Below, piece after piece: positions 11,690-22,153 of a stretch of DNA of 64,000 nt. The translations under genes and the position numbers were made by a program. How positions within the stretch are numbered: the first letter of the stretch is position 1; every line of letters begins with the position of its first letter. The stretch comes from Coenobita brevimanus (lineage: Eukaryota > Arthropoda > Malacostraca > Decapoda > Coenobitidae), in NCBI GenBank assembly GCA_032717465.1, contig CM064748.1:8513392-8577391 (forward strand). Direction: 5' to 3'. Below the pieces are notes generated by a model. It was not told the DNA's origin, made no database searches, and saw only the letters and a program-made list of their open reading frames with translations.

Positions 11690-13292
11690 ACAAATGGGGA
11701 AAAAAAAAATAATCCATACACCTGATTACTGGTGTCCTCTATTCATAAAATATCTGTAACAGTTAGACTTGAACAGTTGTGGGTTGAAATTTGGAGGAAA
11801 ACAAGTCTGGGGAAGCGAGTTCCAGAGAGATGCAGTTCGGGGAATGAAAGAATTCTGATAGGCAGAAGTTCTGCAATATGGTTGAGTGACAATCCAGTCA
11901 TGAGCGCTACCAGATGCCCGTGTAGCACGAGGGAAGGCATGGAGAGGTGGCACCATGGACGCAACTTCGTCTGAGCATTTGCCAAAAAAATATCTGTAAA
12001 ATAATGCAAGGGAGGCAACATTCCTTCTTACTTGCAGGGGAGGTAGTTTATATGTAATGGCAGGGTTGTTAATAATTCTAACAGCTTTATTCTGAATTTT
12101 GTCTAGTTGTCATCATGCAACCTCTCCACAACCATTCCACAAGAGTGAGCAATATGCAAGTTGAGAGCGCACATGACTCTTATAAATTATAGCTAACTGC
12201 TCATCGGCGAAGAAGTTACGGACTCTGTACAATAATCCAAGTTTCTTTGAGGAGGTTTTAGCAAGTGATCTGACATGAGAGGTCCAGCTGAGGGCACTGT
12301 TAAGTGAGTCACCAAGAATTTCAATACTTTTGGAGATGGGAATATTAGTAGCACTGAAGGTAATGTACGAATCTAGCAATATCTGTCTATTAGTAAACTG
12401 TATATATTTAGTTTTACTAGCATTAAAAGAGACAAGGTTGTTTTGTCCCCATTCACTGATTGTAGCTAGATCTTGATTTATGGAGATGGCTGTACTGAGT
12501 TGAGAGGTAGAGATATTAGACTTTGTAAATGGATGTCTGAGTGTGAATGAACTATGTAGTGTTGAGTCATCTGCATATGAGTGAAAGGGATTGTGAGTGA
12601 CAGATAAGAGATCAATAAAATATGAACCAGAAATAGGGTTGGCGCCAGAACTGATCCCTGCGGCACGCCGGCGTTAATTGAGTGGAAATTTGAATATACA
12701 TCATCTACTTTTACTCTTATTTTCCTGTCACTAAGATAAGAAGAAATCAAAGGAACAAAAGACGTTAGTCCATAGCAAGGGAGTTTGGACAGCAGGCAAC
12801 GGTGCCATACTCTGTCGAAAGCTTTAGAGATATCAAGAGCTACTGCATGAGCTTCTCCAAAAATATCAATTGATTGATGGATGGTATGACTTAAGAGATT
12901 GAGTATGTCAATGGTGGATCTTTTGTGGTGAAAACCGTATTGTCTATCACTAATTAAGTTGTTGGATTCAAGATGTTTAACAATATGCTTATTAATTAAA
13001 GTTTCAAATACCTTGCAAAGAGAAGATGTGACAGCTATTGGTCTGTAATTGGAGGGGTCAGACGAACTTCCTTTCTTCGGAACTGGGTGGATATTGGCTT
13101 CTTTCCATGAATTTGGGAATAAAGAAGTACGTATGCATAGTCTGAATAATTTGGCTACGACAGAGGCAAGTTCAGGGGAACACTTTTTCAAAACAATTGG
13201 CGGAATTCCATCAGGGCCTCGAGCTTTGTTGGTAGGTAAATTGTCTAGGATGGATTTTACGAATCTTGGTGGTATTTTAAGTGGAGCAAGGA
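11690..13292 (-). pseudogene. LINE family C, reverse transcriptase ORF fragment (C1)
   Basis: The minus strand 12478-13302 encodes RT fingers and palm of a CR1/jockey-like LINE: NKARGPDGIPPIVLKK, WKEANIHPVPKKGSSSDPSN, YRPIAVTSSLCKVFE, LISDRQYGF, ALDISKAFDRVWH and AGVPQGSVLAPTLFL. The YADD active-site box (HSYADDSTLH) follows near 12570 in another frame, so a frameshift separates it from the front part. Thumb and C-terminal parts lie at 12113-12379 (KKLGLLYRVRNFFADEQLAI) and 11726-11956 (FIPRTASLWNSLPQ). Endonuclease is missing (5' truncation at about 13292). It is present in unit 1 of the local duplication and absent from unit 2. Confidence 0.87.
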
Positions 13293-13960
13293 AATAAATC
13301 AATAAATGCTTCTCGACACAACAACAGTTAACACAACAGCTTAGGCAGGCAGCAGCTGGTATGGGACGTGGGTCATGTGGGTCGGCTTAGATTAAATAAT
13401 CTACCAGCGACCAATAAAAGTACAACACAGGAGTTGTAAACAAATGAACCTACGTGGAAATCCATTAGCTAAATGCACCCACTTCCCACTCTGTTTCTCC
13501 CGTGCAACTGAGACATATTAACATGCTGGTGAATAATTAACAGAAAAATTAAATGTTTGTGTTATTGCACGATGGTTACTTCCCTCTGCCCGAAATTGGA
13601 ACTCTGCTATTGTTCGAGATATTTTTATGGCTCTCTGGAATGTACCTACATCTTTAGGTGGTAAAACAGATCTAGATGATGATGATGATAACAATGTTCA
13701 ATTGTAAATAACATTCAATAAAGTTTGTTTCATTTAACCTGGCCTCCCCATCACCCCTTACAGCCAGCCCAGTCCACAGGCAAAGACAGACAGAGAAAAA
13801 GGGCATAATATACCACATTAAAACCACCACCATCATCATCATCATCACCCCACCTCTATTCACACAAGCGTCCACGCACACATACATACATACACATTAG
13901 GAAGGCAGAACGACAGAATAAAAAACAACGTAAAATGATTGAATGTGGCATAGGCTAACA
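13293..13960. repeat. Remainder of duplication unit 1, including repeat Y copy 2
   Basis: This region matches 16690-17214: the aacaacagttaacacaacag block, the gtatgggacgtgggtcatg block, then Y with aataaagtttgtttcattt. It ends in (CAT)n and (CACA/CATA)n around 13826-13897. No coding region is recognised; a short minus-strand open stretch here is microsatellite-derived. Confidence 0.7.
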
Positions 13961-14057
13961 TAAATGGCTTAACCTCAGCAATGCTGGAAATCAACAATTT
14001 CTTGACGGTAAATGAGCCCGATATTATGTGCTTCGTAGAGACCAAGCTATTTGTTCT
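13961..14057 (+). pseudogene. Start of a LINE apurinic-type endonuclease, fused to RTE copy D
   Basis: Translation of 13961-14057 gives ANINGLTSAMLEINNFL followed by EPDIMCFVETKL, the opening block of an APE-type endonuclease of a jockey/L2-like LINE. It does not resemble the RTE endonuclease start (STWNVRG, ITETKW). It runs in frame into the RTE palm at 14058 (FVLRCLVEKYLEKRKKVYAA), giving a 113-codon chimeric open frame at 13981-14322. Only this opening block survives. Confidence 0.6.
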
Positions 14058-15216
14058 AAGATGTTTAGTGGAGAAGTATCTAGAGAAGAGAAAGAAAGTG
14101 TATGCTGCCTTCATGGACTTGGAAAAAGCTTATGACAGAATAGACAGGCAAGGTATGTGGAAGGTATTAAGAATATATGGAGTGGAGGGGAAATTGTTGA
14201 GTGCTGTGAAGAGTATGTACGAGGGAGTTAGGGCAACAGTGCGAGTGGATGGTAGGCTGAGTGAGTTCTTTAATATCAATGTGGGACTGAAACAGTTGTG
14301 TGATGTCTCCATGGCTGTTTAATATATACATGGATGGGGTTGTAAAGGAGGTGCAAGGTAGGCCAGTGGATGTGGGGGTGGCTCTAATGAATGAGGGTGA
14401 GATTTGGAAGATTCAGGTGTTGCTCTTTGCTGATGATGCAGTATGTTGAGTGAGGATGAATGGGAGTTGCAAGATTTGGTGAATGAATTTGGGACAATGT
14501 GTAGGAAGAGGAATTGGAAAGTTAATGTAAACAAAAGTAAAGTTATGGTGTTTGAGAGGAATGAAGTCACAGAGTATGCAGTGAGGTTGGATGGTGAGGA
14601 TATGGAGAATGTGAGTGCATTCAAGTACTTGGGTAAAGTGATGAGTAAGGATGGAACTTTGGGGAATGAAGTGCGTGAAAGGGTACAGCAGGGAAGGCAG
14701 GTTGTTGGTACACTGAAAGCAGTGATGAGAAATAGGGAGGTGAGTATGGAAGTTAAGAAGACACTCCATGATAGTATTGTGATCCATACCCTGACGTATG
14801 GAAGCAAGGCGTGGATCTTGCAAAAGGGGAACAAGTCAAGAGTAAGAGCAGTGGAAATGAGTTACTTGAGAGGAGTATGTGCAGTGACGTGGAGGGACAG
14901 GTTGACGAATGAAGAAGTGAAGGAACGTTGTGGGGTGGATGTGGATGTGGTTGAGAAGATTAGGAGAAATAACCTGAGGTGGTTTGGATATGTGAAGAGA
15001 TAGGAGAATGACTAAGAGGGTGTATATAGGTGAGGTGGAGGGAGGGAGAGGGAGGGGTAGACCGAGGATGAGGTGGAGGGATGAAGCTGAGAGATATATG
15101 AGGGAGGGGAGGGTGAGTTGGGGGGAGGGTAGTCAAATGGTGGGTGACAGAGCGACTTGGAGGCGTTTTGTCTGCGGCCACCCTTTGCGGGATTAGACCG
15201 TCGGGCTATAGGTAGA
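14058..15216 (+). pseudogene. RTE-clade LINE 3' half (RTE copy D, duplication unit 2)
   Basis: This copy covers RT palm to the 3' end: MDLEKAYDRIDRQGMWKVLR, the same GLKQLCDVSMAV frameshift lesion as copy C (14282-14322), an intact FADDA box near 14428, NVNKSKVMVFERNEV, the LRWFGY variant of the C-terminal motif, and GGRGRGRPRMRWRDEAERYM (15008-15196). It ends with gggattagaccgtcgggct and a (GATA)n-type tail. The shared lesion with copy C means both descend from one dead copy by duplication rather than by separate retrotransposition. Confidence 0.87.
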
Positions 15217-17214
15217 TAGATAGGCATTAATTAAACATATGAAACATGCATAACACTCATTTATCGGTGGTAATGTTGTGCTGGAAGAGGGAAGCTAGCA
15301 GTCTCCTGCTGAGCAGTGTTGCCAGATTCACAAACCCATATTATCGTAACCGGAACGTTAAAATTATCACTTTTTGATCAAAATTATCTCACTCATAAAC
15401 AAAGACATTTCTTCACATCTGTTCCAAAATCTTTATGCCTCTATAATATCCTCTTTCCAGATCATCACCATTCCCCTTGAGGATCATCATCAACACTGAA
15501 TCCTGTGTTGCCCCATGAGGACCGTATGTGCCCGGGGGTAGGCAAGTTGGACCTGACATTTAAGATAAGAGTCAGCAGTCTCACTCATCCCTCAGTGGCA
15601 TTACTTGAGCAATAAACCCCAACCACCCATATGATATAAACCTGCACTGCCTCAATCCAAATGGAGTGCCTTAATTACCCACTAAATCACCAGGTGCCAT
15701 AATTTGCTTATATGATTACCACCCAGCATAGTAAATGGTTTCCTGGTGTACAGGAAACCATTTGGCTTGTCACACTTCTCTTGTCCACATATACAATTAT
15801 ACTATTCAGCCAATTATCTGGGAAAACACACTCATAAATAATCATATTTATAAAACCTGTAACTAACTTCTCTCCTATATCTCATAAGGAATTCTCCATT
15901 TCAGCAGTCAACCCAGACACAGTTGCTGCCTTCCCCACCTGCATCCCTCCTATTGCCCTGCTCACAGTAGCAGCATCAAGCAAAGGCCAACAGCCAAACG
16001 CTAGATCTGCTGCCTCCAAACCTTCCCTGTCCCAAACTCATCATTCAACAACCAGTTGTAATGCTCTCTCCAGGCATCTTGAATACCCTCACTGCCCACC
16101 ACTACCTTTCCTTCAACATTCTTCACACACTGATATCCCAATATTCCCTCTTCAACTGATTTGCCACCTTAAGTATCATAGTCTTCCTCTGCACATTATT
16201 AAGGTTGTCAAGTAAATGTCTCTGAGACTCAGATTTTGCCCTGAAAACCTCTTATCTAGCCCTATGCTTGCCACTAAACTGTGAAACTATTTTTGAACAA
16301 GTCAGCCAAGCAGCATAATTTGTATGAAAGTATAGTTCACAAGAAATGAGCTGACAATTATCTTACCTAACTTCTTATACCAAGACGTAGACTCGTCACA
16401 TACCGAACAAACCACATTTTCTGGCAATGAGTCGGTCAGTTAATAACGAGCATCGGTCACAAAGCCCTTTTCACACTCGCTGCACTTAATGTGAAAACTT
16501 GAATTTCACTGCCCCCTCATCATTAGCATTTTTAGTTTTTCAATCACTGTCCAACAAAGACACTACCCACATCATGTAACACCTAACACATTTTATCTGA
16601 CTGTCCAAATCTTACTCTTGTTCGCATTAAGCTCCCACACCACACAATAAAGTTAGTGCGGAACTGCACACTCAGTTATTATATGAAATGAAGGGCAAGG
16701 AAATAAATAAATAAATGCTTCTCCACACAACAACAGTTAACACAACAGCTTAGGCAGGCAGCAGCTGGTATGGGACGTGGGTCATGTGGGTCGGCTTAGA
16801 TTAAAGAACTCTACCAGCGACCAACAAGAGTACAACACAGGAGTCGTAAACAAATGAACCTACGTGCAAATCCACTAGCTAAATGCACCCACTTCCCACT
16901 CTGTTTCTCCCGTGCAACTGAGAGATATTAACATGCTGGTGAATAATTAACAGAAAAATTAAATCTTTGTGTTATTGCACGATGGTTACTTCCCTTTGCC
17001 CGAAATTGGGACTCTGCTGTCGTTCGAGATATTTTTCTGGCTCCCTGGAATGTACCTACGTATTTAGGTGGTAAAACAGATCTGGATGATGACGATGATA
17101 ACAATGTTGAATTGTAAATAACATTCAATAAAGTTTGTTTCATTTAACCTGGCCTCCCCATCACCCCTTACAGCCAGCCCAGTCCACAGGCAAAGACAGA
17201 GAAAAAGGGCATAA
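15217..17214. repeat. Duplicated flank segment Z plus repeat Y, unit 2
   Basis: This is the second copy of 10139-11604 followed by 13293-13810, without the C1 insertion. It contains the same perfect hairpin at 15733-15763. Repeat Y copy 3 ends at a TA where a Tigger-type end begins (17215). No gene is recognised. Confidence 0.75.
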
Positions 17215-17216
17215 TA

Positions 17217-17425
17217 CAATATAAGTCCCATTATTCGGCATCTATGGGACCAGGATGATGCCGAGAAATTAGATTTGCCGAATAATCAAAAACCTACCCA
17301 CTCAGTACCTTAAATATATTGGTGAACACTTATCACCACTTATGGTACGGTATTACAACTGTGTTTGGAGAGAGTACTGTATACTGTACAATACTGCAAT
17401 CAATACAGTACTATACCTGAATCTG

Positions 17426-17466
<41 letters not shown>

Positions 17467-17643
17467 TGAACATATACAAGGGTAATGACACAATAGGCCT
17501 ACAAGTCAAATAACACTTCCTGGATGGCCGAAATGATACGGAATATTACCTACCAGCTCAGTACATCACTTGTATTGGTGAACTCATCACTACTTATATT
17601 ATTACAAATATGTTTGGAGTGAGTACTGTATACAGTACTTTTT
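17217..17643. mobile_element. Tigger/pogo-type MITE left ends (family D)
   Basis: The left end begins after TA with CAATATAAGTCCCATTATTC and mirrors the right end at 22151 (inverted: CAGTAAAAGTCCTATTATTC). A block around 17287-17380 (ctcagtacctt, tattggtgaac, tttggagagagtactgtata) is repeated in diverged form at 17550-17635, so two partial copies lie side by side. (AT)n occupies about 17430-17463. No transposase is left. Confidence 0.7.
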
Positions 17644-17729
17644 GCATAAAATAAAGTAAAGGGATCTGAATTGGTAAGGTCTTTCTGATGAAAGTTATCT
17701 ATCTATCTATCTATCTATTGCCAGACGCC

Positions 17730-17999
17730 TCAATCCCATTTGGGGTGGCCACAAACAAATCGCCTCCAAGTCGCCCTGTCCCCCGCCATTTCACTCCCCT
17801 GCTCCCAACTCACACCCCCCTCTCTCATATACCTCTCCACCCCATCCCTCCATCTCATCCTCGGCCTCCCCCTCCCTCTTCCCCCCTCCAACTCGCTCAC
17901 ATACACTCTCTTCGTCAGTCTTTCACCCTCCATCCTCTCCACATGGCCAAACCACTTCAGTGTGTTCCTCATAACGCTTCCTAACACATCCACATGCAC
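17730..17999 (-). pseudogene. RTE C-terminal region, copy E
   Basis: This frame resumes the polyprotein after the slip near 18000: NTLKWFGHVERMEG, VYVSELEGGRGRGRPRMRWR, DGVERYMREGG, MAGDRATWRRFVCGHPKWD, stop. The Gly/Arg-rich stretch is basic and may bind nucleic acid (inference). All RTE 3' fragments in the window carry this region plus the tail. Confidence 0.85.
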
Positions 18000-19293
18000 A
18001 ACGCTCCTTTATATCCTCATTCGTCAGCCTGTCTCTCCACGTGACTCCATAGGCTCCTCTTAAATAACTAATTTCCACTGCTCTCACTCTTGACTTGTGT
18101 CCTTCCAACAATGTCCAAGCTTCACTTCCGTACGTTAGAGTTGGTATCACAATACTGTCGTGTAGTAACTTTTTCACTTCCATGATCACTTCCCTGTTTC
18201 TTATCACTGCTTTCAAGGAACCAGTAACCTTTCTTCCCTGCTGTACCCTTTCAAGCACTTCACCCTCCAAACCTCCATCCTTACTCATCACACTACCCAA
18301 ATACTTAAATGTACTCACATTTTCCAATTCCTCACCATCTAACCTCGTTGTACATTCATTACCTTCACCTCTCTCAAAGACTATCACTTTACTCTTCCCT
18401 ACATTCACCTTTAGGTTCCGTTTCTCACATACTCTCTCAAACTCATCCACCAAGCCTTGCAGCTCCCCTTCGTCTTCACTCAACAACACAGTATCATCTG
18501 CAAACAACAGTACAGGGAGTTTCCAAACACTATCCTCTCCCACCAGGGCCACTCCAACATCCACTACCCTACCTTGTACCTCTTTTATTACCCCATCCAT
18601 GTACAGATTGAACAACCATGGAGACATGACACATCCCTGTTTCAAACCAACTTTCAAAGAGAAAAATTCACTTAGTTCACCATCTACACGCACTGCAGCC
18701 TTTGCACCATCGTACATACTCTTCACAGCATTCAACAACTTCCCATCTACTCCATATATTCTTATCACTTTCCACAATCCTTGTCTATCCACCCTGTCAT
18801 ATGCTTTCTCCAAATCCATGAAAGCCGCATACAACTTCTTTCCCTTCTCTAGAAACTTTTCCACTAAAGATCTAAGAATGAATATCTGATCTACACAACC
18901 TCTTCCCTTCCTAAAGCCTCCCTGTTCTTCTCCAACTAATTTCTCTGTTCTTTCTCTAACTCTGTATATAAGTATCCTACCATACACTTTTCCTATTATA
19001 CTAAGAAGACAAATGTCCCTATGATTACCACACACTTCTTTTTCCCCTTTTCCTTTGTACAAGGGAATAATTATACCTGACTTCCAATCCTCTGGGACTC
19101 TACCTTCCTCCCAGGCCAATCTGCACATCTTCCACATCCATTCTACTACTATCTCTCCCCCATGCTTCAGCATTTCACCACACACTCCATCAATTCCTGG
19201 GGCTTTCCCTGATTTAACTTTCTTCATTGCTTCCGCAACTTCTATCCTACTGATTTCTTCCTGTCTTCTCACCTCCCTCCTTCTCCCAGCCAC
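17923..19293 (-). pseudogene. RTE reverse transcriptase domain, copy E
   Basis: A 456-residue open frame covers the whole RT: KAPGIDGVCGEMLKHGGEIV, GRVPEDWKSGIIIPLYKGKG, LVGEEQGGFRKGRGCVDQ, AAFMDLEKAYDRVDRQGLWK, GLKQGCVMSPWLFNLYMDG and LLFADDTVLLSEDEGE, with the catalytic FADD intact, then LKVNVGKSKVIVFE, FKYLGSVMSKDG and SYLRGAYGVTWRDRLTNED. The frame breaks after KERC. This is the only copy in the window with both GLKQGC and FADD boxes intact. Confidence 0.9.
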
Positions 19294-19954
19294 TTATACT
19301 CGCATTACTTCCATCCTCTACGTTCAACAATTCCTTAAAGTGTTCTCTCCATCTGCTCACTTTTTCTCCCTTCTCCACTAGTAATCTACCATTTTTATCT
19401 TTCACTCCCCTGCTAACTTCACTTCCACCCTGTCTTACTCTTTTCACTTCTCTCCAGAACATTTTCTTACAGTCCCTCCACTTTACACTCAAATTCCTTC
19501 CAAATTCCTCATCCACTCTCTTCTTACTCTCTCTTACTAATCTTTTCACCTCTCTCTTCCTTTCCACATATAACTCTCTCTTCCGCCTCTCAACTTCTTC
19601 CACGCCCCTATTTCTCACCCATTCATTGTATGCTTTCTTCTTTTGTGCCACAGCCTGTTTCACCTCTTCAGTCCACCACACTGTTCCTTGCACCCCCCTC
19701 CTCCTTCTCTTCCTTCCACACACCACATCACATGCTGTACATATTTCTTCTGTAAATATCTTACACACACCTTCCACGTCTCCCATGTGCTCCAATTCAT
19801 ATTTGCCCAATCGTTCCTCCACTTCTCTCTTATACTCTGCCTTTTTCTCATCCTCTTGTAACCTTTCTACTCTCCTTGCAACTACTCCTTCCTCTCGTCT
19901 TTCCCTTCTTCTATTCCTCCATCTCACTTGCATCCTAATTCTGGCCACCACCAA
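19247..19954 (-). pseudogene. RTE basic linker between endonuclease and RT, copy E
   Basis: This 235-residue segment begins just after the lost SDHH block (VVARIRMQVRWRNRRRERR) and is strongly Lys/Arg/Glu-rich. It contains VQGTVWWTEEVKQAVAQKKK, KREVKRLVRESKKRVDEEFG and GRLLVEKGEKVSRWREHFKE. The same linker is seen in copies A, B and C. A frameshift near 19290 separates it from the RT frame, which resumes with AGRRREVRRQEEIS. Confidence 0.85.
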
Positions 19955-19969
19955 GTAGTGGTCAAAAAG

Positions 19970-20719
19970 TCAACTCCCCCAACCTCTATACACTCTTGCA
20001 TCCTTTACACATCTTCGCATCCTTTCATCCACACACACATAATCAATCATTGCCTTCCTTTCATTCAGTTCACCCCCCACCCTTCTCATCACTCGCCATG
20101 TATACCTGTGGATCATTTTATGCCTGAAGAGGGTATTGGCTATCACCAACCCCCTCCCAGCACAAATGTCCACTAACGCACTCCCATTCTCATCTATCTC
20201 GGCAGGCACACCCCACTCACCAACTATTCCATCCACCTTCACATTACCAACTTTACCATTCATATCACCAATCAAAAACACTCTCTCATTCCTTCCAAAC
20301 TTTTCCATGCACACTTCCACATTTGTCCAGAACTTTTCTCTCACTCCTCTAGCACGATCTTGCGTTGGCGCACACACACACACAATCGCCCACATTTGTA
20401 TTCCAACTTTCAACTTTACCCACACAATCCCTGACCCAACTGATCCATACTGTCTTATGCTCTTCTTCCATCTTTTACTCACAACTATACACACTCCTTC
20501 CTTTGCCCTCTCATTCTCATCTACTCCTGCACATATACCCCATCCATACTCCCATTCCCTCACACTTTCTCCTCTCCATTTTGTTTCAGTTATTCCACAT
20601 ACATCCACTTTCGCACCCTCAAGCACCTGGACAATCTCTCTCTCTTTCACCTCATCATTCGCTCCTCTTACATTCCATGTACTCATTACCAAGTCCTTTG
20701 TCCGGTCCTGGGTCATCAT
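19970..20719 (-). pseudogene. RTE endonuclease domain (APE-type), copy E
   Basis: Residues 1-249 form an apurinic/apyrimidinic-type endonuclease that would nick target DNA for target-primed reverse transcription. Visible blocks in order: STWNVRG (metal-binding Asn), ITETKW (catalytic Glu), VCAPTQDRAR, LIGDMNGKVG (Asp/Asn), DENGSALVDICAGRGLVIAN, RYTWRV and MIDYVCVDERMRR. The final SDHH-type block is thrown out of frame by a one-base slip in a T-run near 19965, which ends this open frame after VYRGWGS. The start ATG at 20717-20719 gives MMTQDRTKDLVMSTWNVRG; a real start further upstream cannot be excluded. Confidence 0.87.
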
Positions 20720-20814
20720 CGTTTGGTCAGTCCTTGTCCGAGGCTTCTTGTTTGTTTTTTTAGTTATATTACTATTTGCATCAATGCAAGGAGAGTACTG
20801 ATGGAAACAGTAAT

Positions 20815-21441
20815 GTATTCCATAAACCCCTTAATAACCTCCGACACTGAACAACCCTTTACAGTACCGATGTCGAGTTAGTGAGCTATGGAGTCAGGGG
20901 GTCAGTTAATCTCAGATGTTGTCGCCCATTTGGTAAATGCACCGTAACTTTATTAATTCTCCAGTCAATCATAGCGAATCATAGCATGCGTTTAGGGAGC
21001 TAAATAACACATTTCTAGGCGCACCAGACGATTATCTTCACATCTTATAAGAAAATGGAAGAAATTAAATCCCTCTCTGAGTACGTAAAGTTCTTCCATT
21101 CTTCTGAAATCAATTTATTTTTCTTAAAGATGGGAAGATAATCGTCTGGCTCACCTAGCAATGTGTTATTTAGCTTCCTAAACCCATGTTATGATTCGCT
21201 ATGAATCATGGAAAGATTGATAAAGTTACGGTGTATTTACCAAATGGGCGAAAACATCCGAGATTAACCAACAGCCTAACTGCTTGGAATCGCAGCGTAG
21301 TCATGCAAACATACCAGTGACCTTCGTTCCCTCCCCATAATTGTTCAGTTTTCTTTATAGCTCACACTCACTTAACATCACTGACATCGGTACTGTAAAA
21401 GGTTGTTCAATGTCGGAGGTTTTTAAGGGTTTAATGGGATA
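20815..21441. repeat. Foldback (long inverted repeat) element
   Basis: Two arms of roughly 200-250 bases are reverse complements with mismatches. Examples: aacctccgacactgaacaac and cagtaccgatgtc on the left against gacatcggtactg and gttgttcaatgtcggaggtt on the right; agctaaataacacat against atgtgttatttagct; ccagacgattatct against agataatcgtctgg. The loop is about 21050-21125. An identical 22-base direct repeat lies at 20766-20787 and 21441-21462. No coding region. Confidence 0.8.
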
Positions 21442-21462
21442 TATTACTATTTGCATCAATGC

Positions 21463-21892
21463 TCTCTCTTTCATGTTAAGCACAAAAACAAACAAAAGAA
21501 TGAGCACTAAATGTACGTTTAACTTTCATCAGAGAGACCTTAGCAATTCATATTCCTCCAGTTTATTTTTAAGTATTTTTCTGACTTTAGGTTAGCTTAG
21601 GTTTCGTTAAATACAGTTAAGCTCGGTTAGGTTAGGTTCAGTTAAACAGGACAGTCCCACCATTATGCTGAGGAATAAAAATACTAGAGCTGTCACAGCC
21701 GTACAGCTAAAAACAACGGGGAAACTGATTTAACAAGCAACATTTATTTATGGGTAATGCATTACAGTGTCATGGGCTACTCAATTACCGGTAAGTGTCA
21801 TTTTCAGAAAGGCATCAAGAAAGAAAGAATTTCAAGAAATAGCGTGGGGGCTTGGAACGTAACCCTCGCTAATTTGGTGGGGGTGGTTACTG
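21463..21892. other. Non-coding interval; short TTAGG-like runs
   Basis: Positions 21526-21550 repeat, in inverted form, a stretch at 17662-17690 (aactttcatcag, agacctta). Around 21590-21640 there are degenerate ggttagg/gcttagg units. Nothing coding is recognised. Confidence 0.5.
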
Positions 21893-22151
21893 TAGTGTAT
21901 GATACTGTGCAATATTGTAATCAATACAGTACTATACCTGAATCTGAATAAAAATATAGAAATTAGTGAACATACAGAAGTGTAATGAAACATTAGGCCT
22001 ACAATCCACAGATATCACTTCCTAGACTGCCGAGATGATTCCAGACATATGCCGAACAATCAATGATTTTCGTAAACGGGACTCTTTCTCAAAACTGCCA
22101 AAATGTCGGATCTACCGAACAATCAGCTGCCGAATAATAGGACTTTTACTG
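21893..22151. mobile_element. Tigger/pogo-type MITE right end (family D)
   Basis: This continues the family D block interrupted at 17643 (gtaatcaatacagtactata, aggcctacaa) and ends with gccgaataataggacttttactg followed by TA at 22152-22153. The 4.2 kb between 17644 and 21892 is therefore inserted or rearranged sequence inside a Tigger-type element. Confidence 0.7.
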
Positions 22152-22153
22152 TA

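Larger units (their letters stand above)
17691..20755 (-). mobile_element. Near-complete RTE-clade non-LTR retrotransposon (RTE copy E)
   Basis: At about 3.06 kb this is the best RTE copy and close to full length for RTE elements. Reading on the minus strand it holds endonuclease, basic linker, reverse transcriptase and a C-terminal region, then a (GATA)n-type tail at 17696-17718. Possible target duplication AGTTAT lies at both ends (17688-17693 and 20762-20767). It is interrupted by only about three frameshifts, near 19960, 19290 and 18000. It sits inside Tigger-type sequence. Confidence 0.9.
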
